Positions 49,840-59,385 of a stretch of DNA of 64,000 nt are shown here, piece by piece. A program made the translations under genes and the position numbers. The notes beneath the pieces were generated by a model. That model was not told where the DNA came from. It worked only from the letters and a program-made list of their open reading frames with translations, and did no database searches. This stretch comes from Sandaracinaceae bacterium. GTDB lineage: Bacteria; Myxococcota_A; Polyangia; Polyangiales; JAFGIB01. Position 1 is the stretch's first letter; each line of letters opens with the position of its first letter. Location: NCBI GenBank assembly GCA_017881055.1, contig JADGRF010000101.1, positions 1 to 64,000 of the forward strand. Reading direction: 5' to 3'.

Positions 49840-52800
49840 GTGAACACACGAGCAGCGTCGTTCCGGCTTGATCCCCGCGGGCGCGCCGCGCTAGCGTTCC
49901 GTGCTGCTGTGGTCGTTTACGAGCTGGACTACGATTCCGACGCGCAGGTTCTGGAATTCCTCACCCAGGTCAGGGACCGAGGCGCCGTCGTGTTGCCCGC
50001 CGCGGTGTGGATCGAGATGGTGCTCGCGGCAGTGGCTGTCGAGCACGGGCGCGCGTTCGCGCTCGTCGATGTCGTCGTCGAGCGAGCCGTGCAGCGTGGC
50101 GTTGGCCGCTCGTTGCGGGTGTCCGTCCCCGTGAAATTGCCTGGCGCGTTCGAGCTCGCGAGCTCGGCGTTGGGTGCGGCGAACGTGGACCAGCAAATAC
50201 ACGTGCGCGGCCGCGTCATTTGCGCGCCGACGTCGCAACGCGCGACAGCGCCGGCGGCGCTGCCATCGCTCGCAGCGTTCACGGCATCGCGCGCAGCGAT
50301 CTACGCGCGCCTGCACGCGCTCGGCGTCGACGTCGCGCCCGCATGTCAGTGGATCGACACTGCAGAGGTCGGACCCGACGGGAGCTGGGCCGCCGCGCAG
50401 GGCCACGCGAGTATCGATGAGAGCGCCTATCGTGCACCGCGGCTCGCGCTCGACGCCGCGCTTCAGCTGGGCATGTTGCTGGCCGCGCAGGCGGACATGC
50501 AATGGCCACGCGTCGGCGCGATCGCGAAGGTGGAGCTCGGGCCGGTTGCCGAGCTTGCCCACGGTGTTCACGCCTCCCCTGACGTACGCATCGTCTCGGC
50601 GCGTCGTTCAGCCTCCGGAGGGGTCGCGCTCGATCTCATCGACCCGCAATGTCGCGCGGTCGTGTCGCTGCACGACGTTCGCTACCGACCCGCGACCGAG
50701 CTCGAGCGCCCCTTGTCGTTGGAAGATCTGACCGCGCTCGCCGCCTTCGCGCTGCCGTTTGCTGTCGGCTCGCGCGACACCGACTTGCGTTCGCTCGGCG
50801 CCAGCTCGCTCGATCTCGTTCGGCTCTGCGCGGCCGTCGAGGAGCACTACGGCCGCAGCGTAGAACGTGGCCGGTTCTTTCGCGCGCCATCACTGCGCGC
50901 GTTGTTGGCCGCCGCGTCACCCGATCGGGCGGCGTGTGCGTCCGACCCAAGCAGCTCGTTCTCCGCGTTTCTCGATCAGCCACGCGCGACCGCGACTCAC
51001 GCCGGGAACACCGCGCCGCTCACCCAAGTTCAGCATGCCCTGTGGGCGATCAGCCAGGAGGCTAGCGGCGTTCCGGTCTACAACGAGTGCGTTTGCTTCC
51101 ACGTGCACGGCCCGATCGACGTGCGCGCGCTGCGCGCCGCAATCCTCGGCTTGATCGAACGCCACGGAAGTCTGCGCACCCGCATCGTGTCCGCAGACGC
51201 TGGTTTCGTTCAGCAGATACTGGCCGCGGATCCGGCGCAGCTTCGTGAGCACGAGCTGGCATCGTCGCCAAACGCGGCGCGCGAAACGTTGCTGGCCGAG
51301 TGGATCGCGGCCCAGGCGCGGGAGCCCTTCGGGAGCGACGAGGCCTTGTTTCGCGTGCGCATCGTCCGCGTCGCTCCGGAGCGGCACGCGCTGCTGTTCT
51401 GTGCCCATCACGCCGTGTGCGATGCGTTCTCGCTGCGAGCCTGTTTGACGCAGGAGCTGACGGCCCGCTACGCGGCGGAGACGTCGGGCGCGAGCTTGCC
51501 GCGCGCGTGGCGCGAGGCACCGGCGCAGCTGGCTGACGTGGCCCGCTGGGAGACGGATCCCGCGCGTGCTGCGCTGCTTGCGGCGCGAGCCGAGCGGGCT
51601 TGCCAGAGGTTTTCCGGCATGCCGGACTCCCTTGCGCCACGGGCCGACCACGCGCGACCCGCCGTGTTCTCTCATCGCGGAGCACGAGTCCCGGTCGCGC
51701 TCTCCGCCAGCACCGTGAGCTTGCTCGCGCGCTTTGCAAGCGCGCACGGCGCCACGTGGTTTGCGACTTTGCTTACTGCGCTGCGTGTGCTGCTCTATCG
51801 GCACACCGGTCAGCGCGATGGCGCGATTGCCGTGCCGCTCGCGAACCGGGCCGAGGCGCGGCTTGCGGAGGTAGTCGGCTGCCTGATCAACAACGGCGTG
51901 ATCCGTCTCTTGGTCGCAGGCGAGCTGTCGTTCGCGCAGTGCGTCGAGCACGCGAGCGCGCGCATTGCCGAGGCCATCGAGAGCCAGGACGTTCCGTACC
52001 CGAGCTTGGTGCGCGTGCTTTCGCCGCAGCGCACGCGCAGCCAAGCACTGTTGGCGCAAGTGGCCTTCGTGTACGACGAGTGGATGGCCGACGCGCTCGC
52101 GCTGCCGGGCCTGCGGATCGACGCCCAGGAAGTCGCCACAGGGACGACGAAGCTCGACCTCTCGCTGCGCCTCGTGCGTCGTCGTGACGGGCTCGGTGGC
52201 TTCATCGAATACAGCACCGACCTCTACGAACGCGAGACGATCGAGCAGCTCGCGCGTCACTTCGAGGCGTTGCTCCACGACGGCGTGCTGCATCCCGAGC
52301 GCGCGATCGCAGGGTTGCACATGGCGACCCAAGACGAGCTCGAGTCGGCGATGGCCGCGAGCTTCGGTAGCATAGCCGACACCCGAGCCGAGTGCCCCGT
52401 ACACGAAAAGCTCAGTGCGATTGCCGAGCACCATGCCGAGCGAGTCGCCATCGAGCACGGAGGAAGGCACCTACGCTACGCGCCGCTGGTCGCACGCATT
52501 GCCGCGTTGGCAGCGCGCCTGCAAGCGGACGGCCCTTTGCTTGGGCAGCTGATAGGCATCGCCTTGCCCCGTTCGATCGAGCTGCCGGTAGCTGTCTTCG
52601 CCGTGCTGCGAGCCGGTGCGGCATTCTTGCCGCTCGATCCGAGCGAGTCGCTGTCGTTGCTGCTGTCGAAGTTGCAGAGCGGCGGGGTGACTCGTGTCAT
52701 TACGAACGACGCCTTGGCAGCAGCGCTCGCGGAGCACGGCCTAGGCGTGGTGATCGTGGACGACGAGGAGCACGTCGCGTTCGAGGCCACTGCCCACGCT

Positions 52801-55317
52801 CTGGCTCCGGCCCCGCAGGTCGCGCCCGACGCGCTGGCGTACGCAATCTCCACCTCGGGCTCCACCGGTGCGCCGAAGCTGGTGCTGCTCGACCATCGCG
52901 GCCTCAGCAACCTCGCGACCGCTCAGATCGACGTGCTCGGCGCCGCGCCCGGCACGCGCGTGCTGCAGTTCACCTCGCCGAGCTTCGACGTCTTCGTTGG
53001 CGAGCTGATGCTGGCGCTGTGCTCTGGCGCGACGCTGGTCGTGGTCAGCACGGACGCGTTGCTCGGCGCTGCGCCGCTTGCGGACTTCGTCGAGCACGAA
53101 CGCATCCAAATCGCGACGCTCACGCCGGCGGTGCTCGCGACACTGCCGCAGCGTCGGCTCCCGGAGCTCGAGACACTCGCTGTTGCAGGTGACGAGTGCC
53201 CGGCCGAGCTGGTTGCAGACTGGGCCGACGGGCGACGCTTCTTCAACCTGTACGGCCCGACCGAAGCCACGGTCTGGATCACGTTCGCGCACTGTCGAGC
53301 GTGCGAGTCACCGGTTCCAATCGGCCGTCCGTTTCCCAACACGCAGGCCTACGTGCTCGACGCCGACAAGAACCCGGTTCCGGCAGGCGTGGTTGGAGAG
53401 CTCTACCTCGGCGGCATCGGTGTGGCGCGTGGTTACCGGAATCATGAAGCGCAGAACGAGCTGCGCTTCATGCCCGACCCATTCGTCCGCGCAAAAGGCG
53501 CACGCATGTTCAGAACCGGCGACGTCGCGAAGCGCCGCGCGGATGGCCAGCTCATCTTCCTCGGTCGCACGGACGGTCAGGTGAAGGTGCGCGGCTTTCG
53601 AGTAGAGCTCGGAGCGATCGAGCGCGTGTTGCTCGGCTGCCCGGCCGTGGCTGCAGCCGCAGCCTTCGTCGACAAGGCTGCCCACGGCGAAGAGCGCGTC
53701 CTCGGCGCGGTCGTTGCCGCCGCCAGCGCCGAGTGCGATGTCGAGATGTTGCTCCGGACGGTACGCTCCGCGCTGCCACACTATATGGTGCCATCCGAGC
53801 TGCGCGTGCTCGCGAGCCTGCCGCTGCGCCTCAGCGGCAAGATCGATCGCGCGGCGCTGCAGCGCGCGTTTGCAGCTGCTGCGCCGGGTCCCGCGAGGGC
53901 GCCGCTCGATCCCCGCTTGCATGCCGTCGCGCAGCTGTTTCGCGACACGATCGACCGACACGACGAAGCGCAGCTGCCAGCCGAGAGGGCCGCTGCCGTC
54001 AGCAGCACGCATCCGGACCGCTCGTTCTTCGAGTTGGGCGGACACTCGTTGCTGGTAGCTACGCTGCTCGCCCGCGTACAGAGCCGCTTCGGCTGCGACG
54101 TGCCCCTAGCCGAGTTCTTGGATGAGCCGACCGTTCGTGGGCTCGCGCGTGCGATCGAAGTGCAGCAGGCTGCTGCGCAGCGGCTTGCTCTGACGCCCGA
54201 AGATCCCGCGCGCCCGCTCGTCGGCGAGCGGCTAGCCGCCACAGCAACCATTTCACGCGAGCACATCCTGGTCACGGGCGCAACGGGCTTCGTCGGCGCG
54301 CATGTGCTGGCGGAGCTCGCCAAACGCACCCGCGCCGATCTCTGGTGCCTGATCCGCGCAGACGACGACCGGGCGGCTGCCCGACGCCTGCGAGCTGCGC
54401 TGAAGACGCTGCGACTCGAAGCTCGCGCAGCACCGGAGCGCATCGTGGCATTTGCAGGTGACATCGCACAGCCGCGCCTGGGACTGAGCGAGCCCGCGTT
54501 CTCCCAGCTCGCAGCCGGCGTGTCTCGTATCTACCACTGCGCGGCCGCAGTCAATCTCACGGCCGATGCCGCCGCTCTACGCGCGGCCAATGTCGACGGA
54601 ACGCGCGAGCTCTTGCGACTGGCGAAGGTCGGGCAGGGGATACCGTTCGAGCACGTCTCCACCCTGTCGGTCGTGCTCGACTCTGCGGACGATCCGTGCA
54701 GCCGTCTGCTCGAGGGGCCCGCCAATCACGCGTCGTTCGCGACGGCGTATGCTGCAACCAAGGCCGAGTCCGAGACCTACGTCGAAGCCGCGATCGCAGC
54801 GGGCCTCGATGCGCGTATCTACCGACCCTCGTTCGTCTGCGGAGACACTCGTACCGGCGTGTGCAACGCCGAGGATCTGTTCTCGCGCTTCATTCGCGGC
54901 TGCCTCGAGCTCGGCATGGTGCCGGACGTGGACTTCGAAGAGAACCTCGTGCCCGTCGACTTCGTGAGCGAGCTGATCGTAGCGGCTTCGCTGCGTGTTC
55001 GAGCGACGCAGCGCTACTACCACGTGACTGCAGCACGCGCCACGCGCGTGTCCGAGGTGATCACTGCGCTGCGCGCGACCGGCGCCCCGCTGTCGACGGT
55101 GCCGTGGCTGGCGTGGCTGGCGAATGTAGACGCCAGCTCCTCGCTCGCGCCGATCGCCGCGCTGCTGCGCAGTCACGATCCGAGCGCTCACCGTTGGCCC
55201 GCCGTCGATCGCAGTCACGTCGCGGAGCTCGCGACCGCGTCCGCCATCGCGGAGCCCGTGGTCGACCAGCCGCTCTTGCGACGTTACGTGGACACGCTGC
55301 TCAGCGCATCCGAGTGA
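49840..55317 (+). CDS. NRPS: DH(degenerate)-ACP-C-A-PCP-reductase
   Basis: 1825 residues from a GTG. About 25-280 is a double-hotdog DH lacking its N-terminal lead. Where DHs have H-x3-G-x4-P, it reads VRDRGAVVLP, so the His is Val, though the Asp of LDAALQ remains (about 205). An ACP follows with GASSLDL (about 323). The condensation domain (about 385-820) has HHAVCDA, with Ala for the usual Gly. The adenylation domain (about 850-1330) has STSGSTGAPK, NLYGPTEATVW, FRTGD and LRLSGKID. The PCP has LGGHSLL (about 1401). The terminal domain (about 1475-1825) is an NAD(P)H-dependent thioester reductase: VTGATGFVG and YAATK. The peptide should leave as an aldehyde or alcohol. Its 3' end overlaps kinase 3 convergently by 34 bp. 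Confidence 0.9.
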   Translation: MNTRAASFRLDPRGRAALAFRAAVVVYELDYDSDAQVLEFLTQVRDRGAVVLPAAVWIEMVLAAVAVEHGRAFALVDVVVERAVQRGVGRSLRVSVPVKLPGAFELASSALGAANVDQQIHVRGRVICAPTSQRATAPAALPSLAAFTASRAAIYARLHALGVDVAPACQWIDTAEVGPDGSWAAAQGHASIDESAYRAPRLALDAALQLGMLLAAQADMQWPRVGAIAKVELGPVAELAHGVHASPDVRIVSARRSASGGVALDLIDPQCRAVVSLHDVRYRPATELERPLSLEDLTALAAFALPFAVGSRDTDLRSLGASSLDLVRLCAAVEEHYGRSVERGRFFRAPSLRALLAAASPDRAACASDPSSSFSAFLDQPRATATHAGNTAPLTQVQHALWAISQEASGVPVYNECVCFHVHGPIDVRALRAAILGLIERHGSLRTRIVSADAGFVQQILAADPAQLREHELASSPNAARETLLAEWIAAQAREPFGSDEALFRVRIVRVAPERHALLFCAHHAVCDAFSLRACLTQELTARYAAETSGASLPRAWREAPAQLADVARWETDPARAALLAARAERACQRFSGMPDSLAPRADHARPAVFSHRGARVPVALSASTVSLLARFASAHGATWFATLLTALRVLLYRHTGQRDGAIAVPLANRAEARLAEVVGCLINNGVIRLLVAGELSFAQCVEHASARIAEAIESQDVPYPSLVRVLSPQRTRSQALLAQVAFVYDEWMADALALPGLRIDAQEVATGTTKLDLSLRLVRRRDGLGGFIEYSTDLYERETIEQLARHFEALLHDGVLHPERAIAGLHMATQDELESAMAASFGSIADTRAECPVHEKLSAIAEHHAERVAIEHGGRHLRYAPLVARIAALAARLQADGPLLGQLIGIALPRSIELPVAVFAVLRAGAAFLPLDPSESLSLLLSKLQSGGVTRVITNDALAAALAEHGLGVVIVDDEEHVAFEATAHALAPAPQVAPDALAYAISTSGSTGAPKLVLLDHRGLSNLATAQIDVLGAAPGTRVLQFTSPSFDVFVGELMLALCSGATLVVVSTDALLGAAPLADFVEHERIQIATLTPAVLATLPQRRLPELETLAVAGDECPAELVADWADGRRFFNLYGPTEATVWITFAHCRACESPVPIGRPFPNTQAYVLDADKNPVPAGVVGELYLGGIGVARGYRNHEAQNELRFMPDPFVRAKGARMFRTGDVAKRRADGQLIFLGRTDGQVKVRGFRVELGAIERVLLGCPAVAAAAAFVDKAAHGEERVLGAVVAAASAECDVEMLLRTVRSALPHYMVPSELRVLASLPLRLSGKIDRAALQRAFAAAAPGPARAPLDPRLHAVAQLFRDTIDRHDEAQLPAERAAAVSSTHPDRSFFELGGHSLLVATLLARVQSRFGCDVPLAEFLDEPTVRGLARAIEVQQAAAQRLALTPEDPARPLVGERLAATATISREHILVTGATGFVGAHVLAELAKRTRADLWCLIRADDDRAAARRLRAALKTLRLEARAAPERIVAFAGDIAQPRLGLSEPAFSQLAAGVSRIYHCAAAVNLTADAAALRAANVDGTRELLRLAKVGQGIPFEHVSTLSVVLDSADDPCSRLLEGPANHASFATAYAATKAESETYVEAAIAAGLDARIYRPSFVCGDTRTGVCNAEDLFSRFIRGCLELGMVPDVDFEENLVPVDFVSELIVAASLRVRATQRYYHVTAARATRVSEVITALRATGAPLSTVPWLAWLANVDASSSLAPIAALLRSHDPSAHRWPAVDRSHVAELATASAIAEPVVDQPLLRRYVDTLLSASE

Positions 55318-58300
55318 GCTTCCGCGTCCATGGGCTTCCACGGAAGGTACACCGCGGTCCAAGGCTCGGGCTTTCGAATGCCTTGGAGACGCAGCGCGGC
55401 GTCCGCGGTCGCGCGCAGCTTGTCTCCCGCTTCGCCGCGCACGATGCTGCCTAGCGCGCGTCGCGCGTAGGTCGCAAACACCGGCATCTGGTGCTCGTGC
55501 TCGAGCTCGATGCAGCGACGCAAAAGAGCGCGGGCGCGCACGGCGTCGCCCTCCGCGATTGCCATGCTTGCGCGCAGCAAGTCAGCCAGGCAATTGGCGT
55601 ACGGTCTGCGTGCGGTCGCCATCGAGCGCAAACACGCGTCCATCGCGCGCCGCCCCTCGGAGCTGCGCGTCGCGGATGCTGCGAGCAGCGCGCGTCCACG
55701 CAGGAAAGCCGTCGTCACCTTGAACAGATCGGAGCGTGCCGTGAACGTTCGGCTGAACGCAGGCCACTGCGCGTTCAGGTGGGCCAGAGCCTCTGCTCCG
55801 CGATCCATGTACAGCAGCGTGTCGACCGTGCGAGTCATCACCCACAAATGATAGTTGTCGAACGTGGTCGAGAGAGCCTTGCGCTGCTCGTCCAGCAACG
55901 CGAGCGCGCGTTCCGGCTCATCCGTCATCAAGTGCGCGAGCGGGACCGAGAGCGACAGGCAGCCGAGCGCAAAGCGATCGTCACGTTCGCGTGCTTCGCG
56001 GACGCGCTCGGGTGCTTCCTTCAGGATCTGCGAAAACTCACCGGTCTGTTCGATGTTGCCGTAGCGAATGGTAGCGACGAGGTTGCGCTCCCACGAGCAG
56101 CCGGAGCAGCTGTGCTCGAAGATGGCTTCGGCTTCCTCTGCGAACGCTGCCACGCGACTGAAGCGCCCGAGAAACAGATACGCGCCGGCGTGCGCCAGCT
56201 TGGCGGTTGCCGAGGCGTGTGGGCTGCCAAGCTGATCCGCCAGCGTGCTCGCGCGCCGCAGCACAGCATCGACGCGAGCATCCGCGTGGCGCCCGCCCGC
56301 GTACGCCGTGTTTATGGCCTCCCAGGCGAGGCCTTGCAGTACGCGCGTCGGCTCACCGGCGTGCAGCGCATAGCGAAGATGCTGTGCCTGCAGCAAAGCG
56401 CAGCGCAGCGGGTCGCCTACGCCCAGCTCTGGAAACACGGCGCCGATGGCGTCCACACGCTCCAGCTCCGCGGGCGGGATCTCCGCCTCAGAGCGCTGGA
56501 CGAAGTCGAACCCGTGGGCTTTGAGCGCCAGTTTGTTCCAGACCAGCGACGCGATCACCTTGGCGTCTCCGGTCGGGTAGGGCACGTCCATCTGCGAAAG
56601 CACGGTCTTGGTCAGCTCGAGGCCCTGCTCGATGCGCCCGCTCCGCAGCAGCTGCTGCGCAGCTTTGCGTTGGATCGCGCGTGCCTCGGCACCCGTGCAG
56701 CCCTGCGCCGCGCGCAGATACTCCGCCGCCGCTTGCGCGCCGCGGCCGGCATTCGCCAGCGCGTCGCCGAGGTGACGAAACAGGTCGCGCGCGCTCGCTG
56801 CGTCCGCGCTCGGTTGCAGGTCGATCGCCTTCCGGTACAGCTCGGCTGCGCGGTTGAATGCGAGCTTCTCGGCAGCGGCATGAGCCGCGAAGATTGCGGT
56901 CTCACCGGCGCGGCCTCCGTCGCCGGCCTCGGCGTAATGCACGACGAGCTGCTCGGGCTCGCCCACACCCCAGTTCTCGCTAGCGTGAGCGATCCGCGCG
57001 TGCAGCGTTCGAACCTGCTCGGGGCCGAGCGCGCTCACCACGGATTCACGCACGCGATCGTGAAAAGTCTCCGCGCAGTCGGTCTGGCGCGTGCCGCGCG
57101 TGCGGATCAAGCGCGCCGCACGCAACGCGAGCAGCGCTTGTCGGTCACCGGCGGGCAAGCCCGCGGCTTCGAGCACGACGCCTTGCTCGAGCGGTCGCGC
57201 GGCGACGCTCAGGACGTCGAGCACACGTCGCGCTTCGTCCGACATACCAGCGACGCGCGTTGCAATCACGTTGTCGAGCGAGACGCGCAGCAGCGCGGAC
57301 GAGGCATTCTCCGCGTGCGCCTTCACGTGCTGCGTGAGCTCGCCGACGAAGAACGGCACGCCTTCCGACTCCGCTGCGATCGTGCGTGTAAACAGGGCAT
57401 CCGCCAGCGGGAGACCGCGCAAGAACTCGCGCGTCAGCTGCTCCGTTTCGTCGGGGGCGAGCGCGTTCACTTCCAGCAGCTCGGGACGCGCGCCGGCGTC
57501 AGCGAGCGCGTGCTCGTGCAGGATGTGGTGCAGGAACGCGCTCGAGCTCGCTTCTTCGCGTCGGTACGTGCCGACGAACAGGATCGGCGGTGCATCGGGC
57601 CCACCCAAGAGGTGCGAAAGCAAGCGCGCCGAGTCGACGTCGCCCCACTGCAGGTCGTCGATGTTGATCACGAGCGGGTGATGATCCGACAGGCGCAGCA
57701 GGAGATCGCGCAGCGCGCCGAACGCCTGATTGCGCAGCTCGCGCGGGTCGTTCGTCTGATGCAGCGGCACGCGCGCGCGGGCCACCGCATTCACGCGCTT
57801 GAGCACGGGGAACAAGCGCGCGAGCGCGTGGATGTTGCGTGGCAGAAGCTCCACAGCGGCCTGCGCTGGCGTACGCATCAGGTGGCGGCTCAGCGCATCG
57901 ATGATGTCGTCGAACGCTTTGTAGGGAACGCTCTCGCGCTCGTAGCAGCGACCGCGCAGCACCACGGCTTCGTCGTTCTTGATCAGCTCGTTCGCGAATG
58001 CACGAACGAGCGCGGACTTGCCCATGCCGGAGTAGCCGTGCACGAACAGCGTGGCCGCCTGTCCAGACTTGCTGCGCTCGAACGCTTCGCGGAGCTTCGC
58101 CAGGTGGGGCTCTCGACCGATGAACGGCTCGCCGAGTCGACGTACGGGCGAGCTCGTGCTGGCATCGAAGGCCGGCGGCGACTGCGTACCGGTGCTGACC
58201 AGGCGCAGCAGCTTGGTGAGGGAAGGGCGCTTCTGGGGATCACGGCGCAGCAGGGCTTGGCACAGCTGGTCCAAGTCGTCCGGCACGTCGGCGATCAGCT

Positions 58301-59144
58301 CGCTTGGCGGAACCGGCTCCTGTTCGTCCTTCTGGCGCAGGATCTGCAGCACGGTTCCATCGAATGGCAGCTGACCGGTCAGCGCTTCGTAGAGCACGGC
58401 GCCTACGCTGTACCAATCGCTGGCCGGCGTGATCGGCTCGCCCGCGGCTTGCTCCGGGGACATGTACGCGGGCGTGCCGAAGACGGCGCCGCCGACGCTG
58501 CGCTCCGCGTCTCCTGCATCAGGATCGACGTGCGTCGAGTTGCTGACCATTCCGAAGTCGAGAACGACCACGCGTCCGGTCGGCGTGACCAACACGTTTG
58601 AAGGCTTGATGTCGCGATGCAGCTTACCGGCATCGTGGAGCGCCGCGATGGCTTCGACGAGTTGGCGCATTACCGAGCGCAGACGCAGCATGTTGCAGTT
58701 GGCGCGCGGCAGCGGCGCCTCGCCCAATATCGAGCGTTGGCTGAGCGTCACGGAGGGATGCCGCAGAAGGCGTGCGCGACCTGCCAGGGTCGGCGGCGAG
58801 CCGCGGTCGCTGTCGGGTGGCAAAGGGACCTGATGCTCCGCCACGTACTCGTCGAGCGTTTGCCCGTCGACCAGCTCCATCGTGAAGAACCATTTGTCGC
58901 CGTCGAAGCAGAGCTCGTGCAGCGTGACCAGGTTCGGATGGCTGAGATCCGCGAGCTGGCGGAACTCGTTCTTCAGTCGGTAGATGTTGAGCGCGTCGGT
59001 CTTGTGGAGGGCCTTGAGCGCGACGCGCGTGTTGTGTTCGAGATCGCGCGCCTCGTAGACGATACCCATCCCGCCGTGACCGAGCTCTCGCTCGATCACG
59101 TACCGACCAGAGCTTTGTGTAGGAATTACGTTGCTCTGCACCAC
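55284..59144 (-). CDS. giant Ser/Thr protein kinase with ATPase and TPR-like region (kinase 3)
   Basis: 1286 residues from a GTG (a second GTG follows directly). The kinase domain has GHGGMGIVYEARDLE, the Lys in VALKAL, HRDIKPSN (about 175), DFG (about 197) and TPAYMSPEQA. A ~50-residue insert before the catalytic loop matches kinase 2 in place but not in sequence. The ATPase part has P-loop HGYSGMGKS (about 368) and NIDDLQWGD; the rest is helical TPR-like. It is clearly a paralogue of kinase 2 (FRQLADLSHPNLVTLHELCF here versus FRALADVNHPNLVKLHELFC there), in inverted orientation on the other side of the synthase genes. Active-site residues are intact. Confidence 0.9.
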   Translation of the reverse strand: MVQSNVIPTQSSGRYVIERELGHGGMGIVYEARDLEHNTRVALKALHKTDALNIYRLKNEFRQLADLSHPNLVTLHELCFDGDKWFFTMELVDGQTLDEYVAEHQVPLPPDSDRGSPPTLAGRARLLRHPSVTLSQRSILGEAPLPRANCNMLRLRSVMRQLVEAIAALHDAGKLHRDIKPSNVLVTPTGRVVVLDFGMVSNSTHVDPDAGDAERSVGGAVFGTPAYMSPEQAAGEPITPASDWYSVGAVLYEALTGQLPFDGTVLQILRQKDEQEPVPPSELIADVPDDLDQLCQALLRRDPQKRPSLTKLLRLVSTGTQSPPAFDASTSSPVRRLGEPFIGREPHLAKLREAFERSKSGQAATLFVHGYSGMGKSALVRAFANELIKNDEAVVLRGRCYERESVPYKAFDDIIDALSRHLMRTPAQAAVELLPRNIHALARLFPVLKRVNAVARARVPLHQTNDPRELRNQAFGALRDLLLRLSDHHPLVINIDDLQWGDVDSARLLSHLLGGPDAPPILFVGTYRREEASSSAFLHHILHEHALADAGARPELLEVNALAPDETEQLTREFLRGLPLADALFTRTIAAESEGVPFFVGELTQHVKAHAENASSALLRVSLDNVIATRVAGMSDEARRVLDVLSVAARPLEQGVVLEAAGLPAGDRQALLALRAARLIRTRGTRQTDCAETFHDRVRESVVSALGPEQVRTLHARIAHASENWGVGEPEQLVVHYAEAGDGGRAGETAIFAAHAAAEKLAFNRAAELYRKAIDLQPSADAASARDLFRHLGDALANAGRGAQAAAEYLRAAQGCTGAEARAIQRKAAQQLLRSGRIEQGLELTKTVLSQMDVPYPTGDAKVIASLVWNKLALKAHGFDFVQRSEAEIPPAELERVDAIGAVFPELGVGDPLRCALLQAQHLRYALHAGEPTRVLQGLAWEAINTAYAGGRHADARVDAVLRRASTLADQLGSPHASATAKLAHAGAYLFLGRFSRVAAFAEEAEAIFEHSCSGCSWERNLVATIRYGNIEQTGEFSQILKEAPERVREARERDDRFALGCLSLSVPLAHLMTDEPERALALLDEQRKALSTTFDNYHLWVMTRTVDTLLYMDRGAEALAHLNAQWPAFSRTFTARSDLFKVTTAFLRGRALLAASATRSSEGRRAMDACLRSMATARRPYANCLADLLRASMAIAEGDAVRARALLRRCIELEHEHQMPVFATYARRALGSIVRGEAGDKLRATADAALRLQGIRKPEPWTAVYLPWKPMDAEAHSDALSSVST

Positions 59145-59385
59145 GTTGCCGCCGTTCCGGTAGTGGCTATTTTCAGAGTCATTGGAACTGTGGTCAATAC
59201 CGCTACAGCAAGTTTTTTATGTTATTTTCGACACGAAACTGACACAATTCGCAGAATCTTCCGTCACGGACGGTCGGTATCGCCCGCGTCGTATGTGCAG
59301 AAGACGACGCGGTCTTGTGCTTTGCCAAGAGCCGCGGAACGGCCTAGATCTGGGGTGGGGCAGGCTTTCCCGCTCCGGCACGCGC
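59145..59385. promoter_or_regulatory. A+T-rich divergent promoter region between kinase 3 and the DUF4388 gene
   Basis: 241 bp; the part around 59165-59260 is far richer in A/T than the rest of the window, with GTTTTTTATGTTATTTTCG at 59210-59228. No convincing -35/-10 or -24/-12 pair can be fixed by eye. Confidence 0.4.

Noticed and set aside
45087..55317. Ordinary divergent bidirectional synthase pair with nothing unusual
   Set aside because: The DH is divided between the two genes at its first strand, which normal gene boundaries in such lines avoid.
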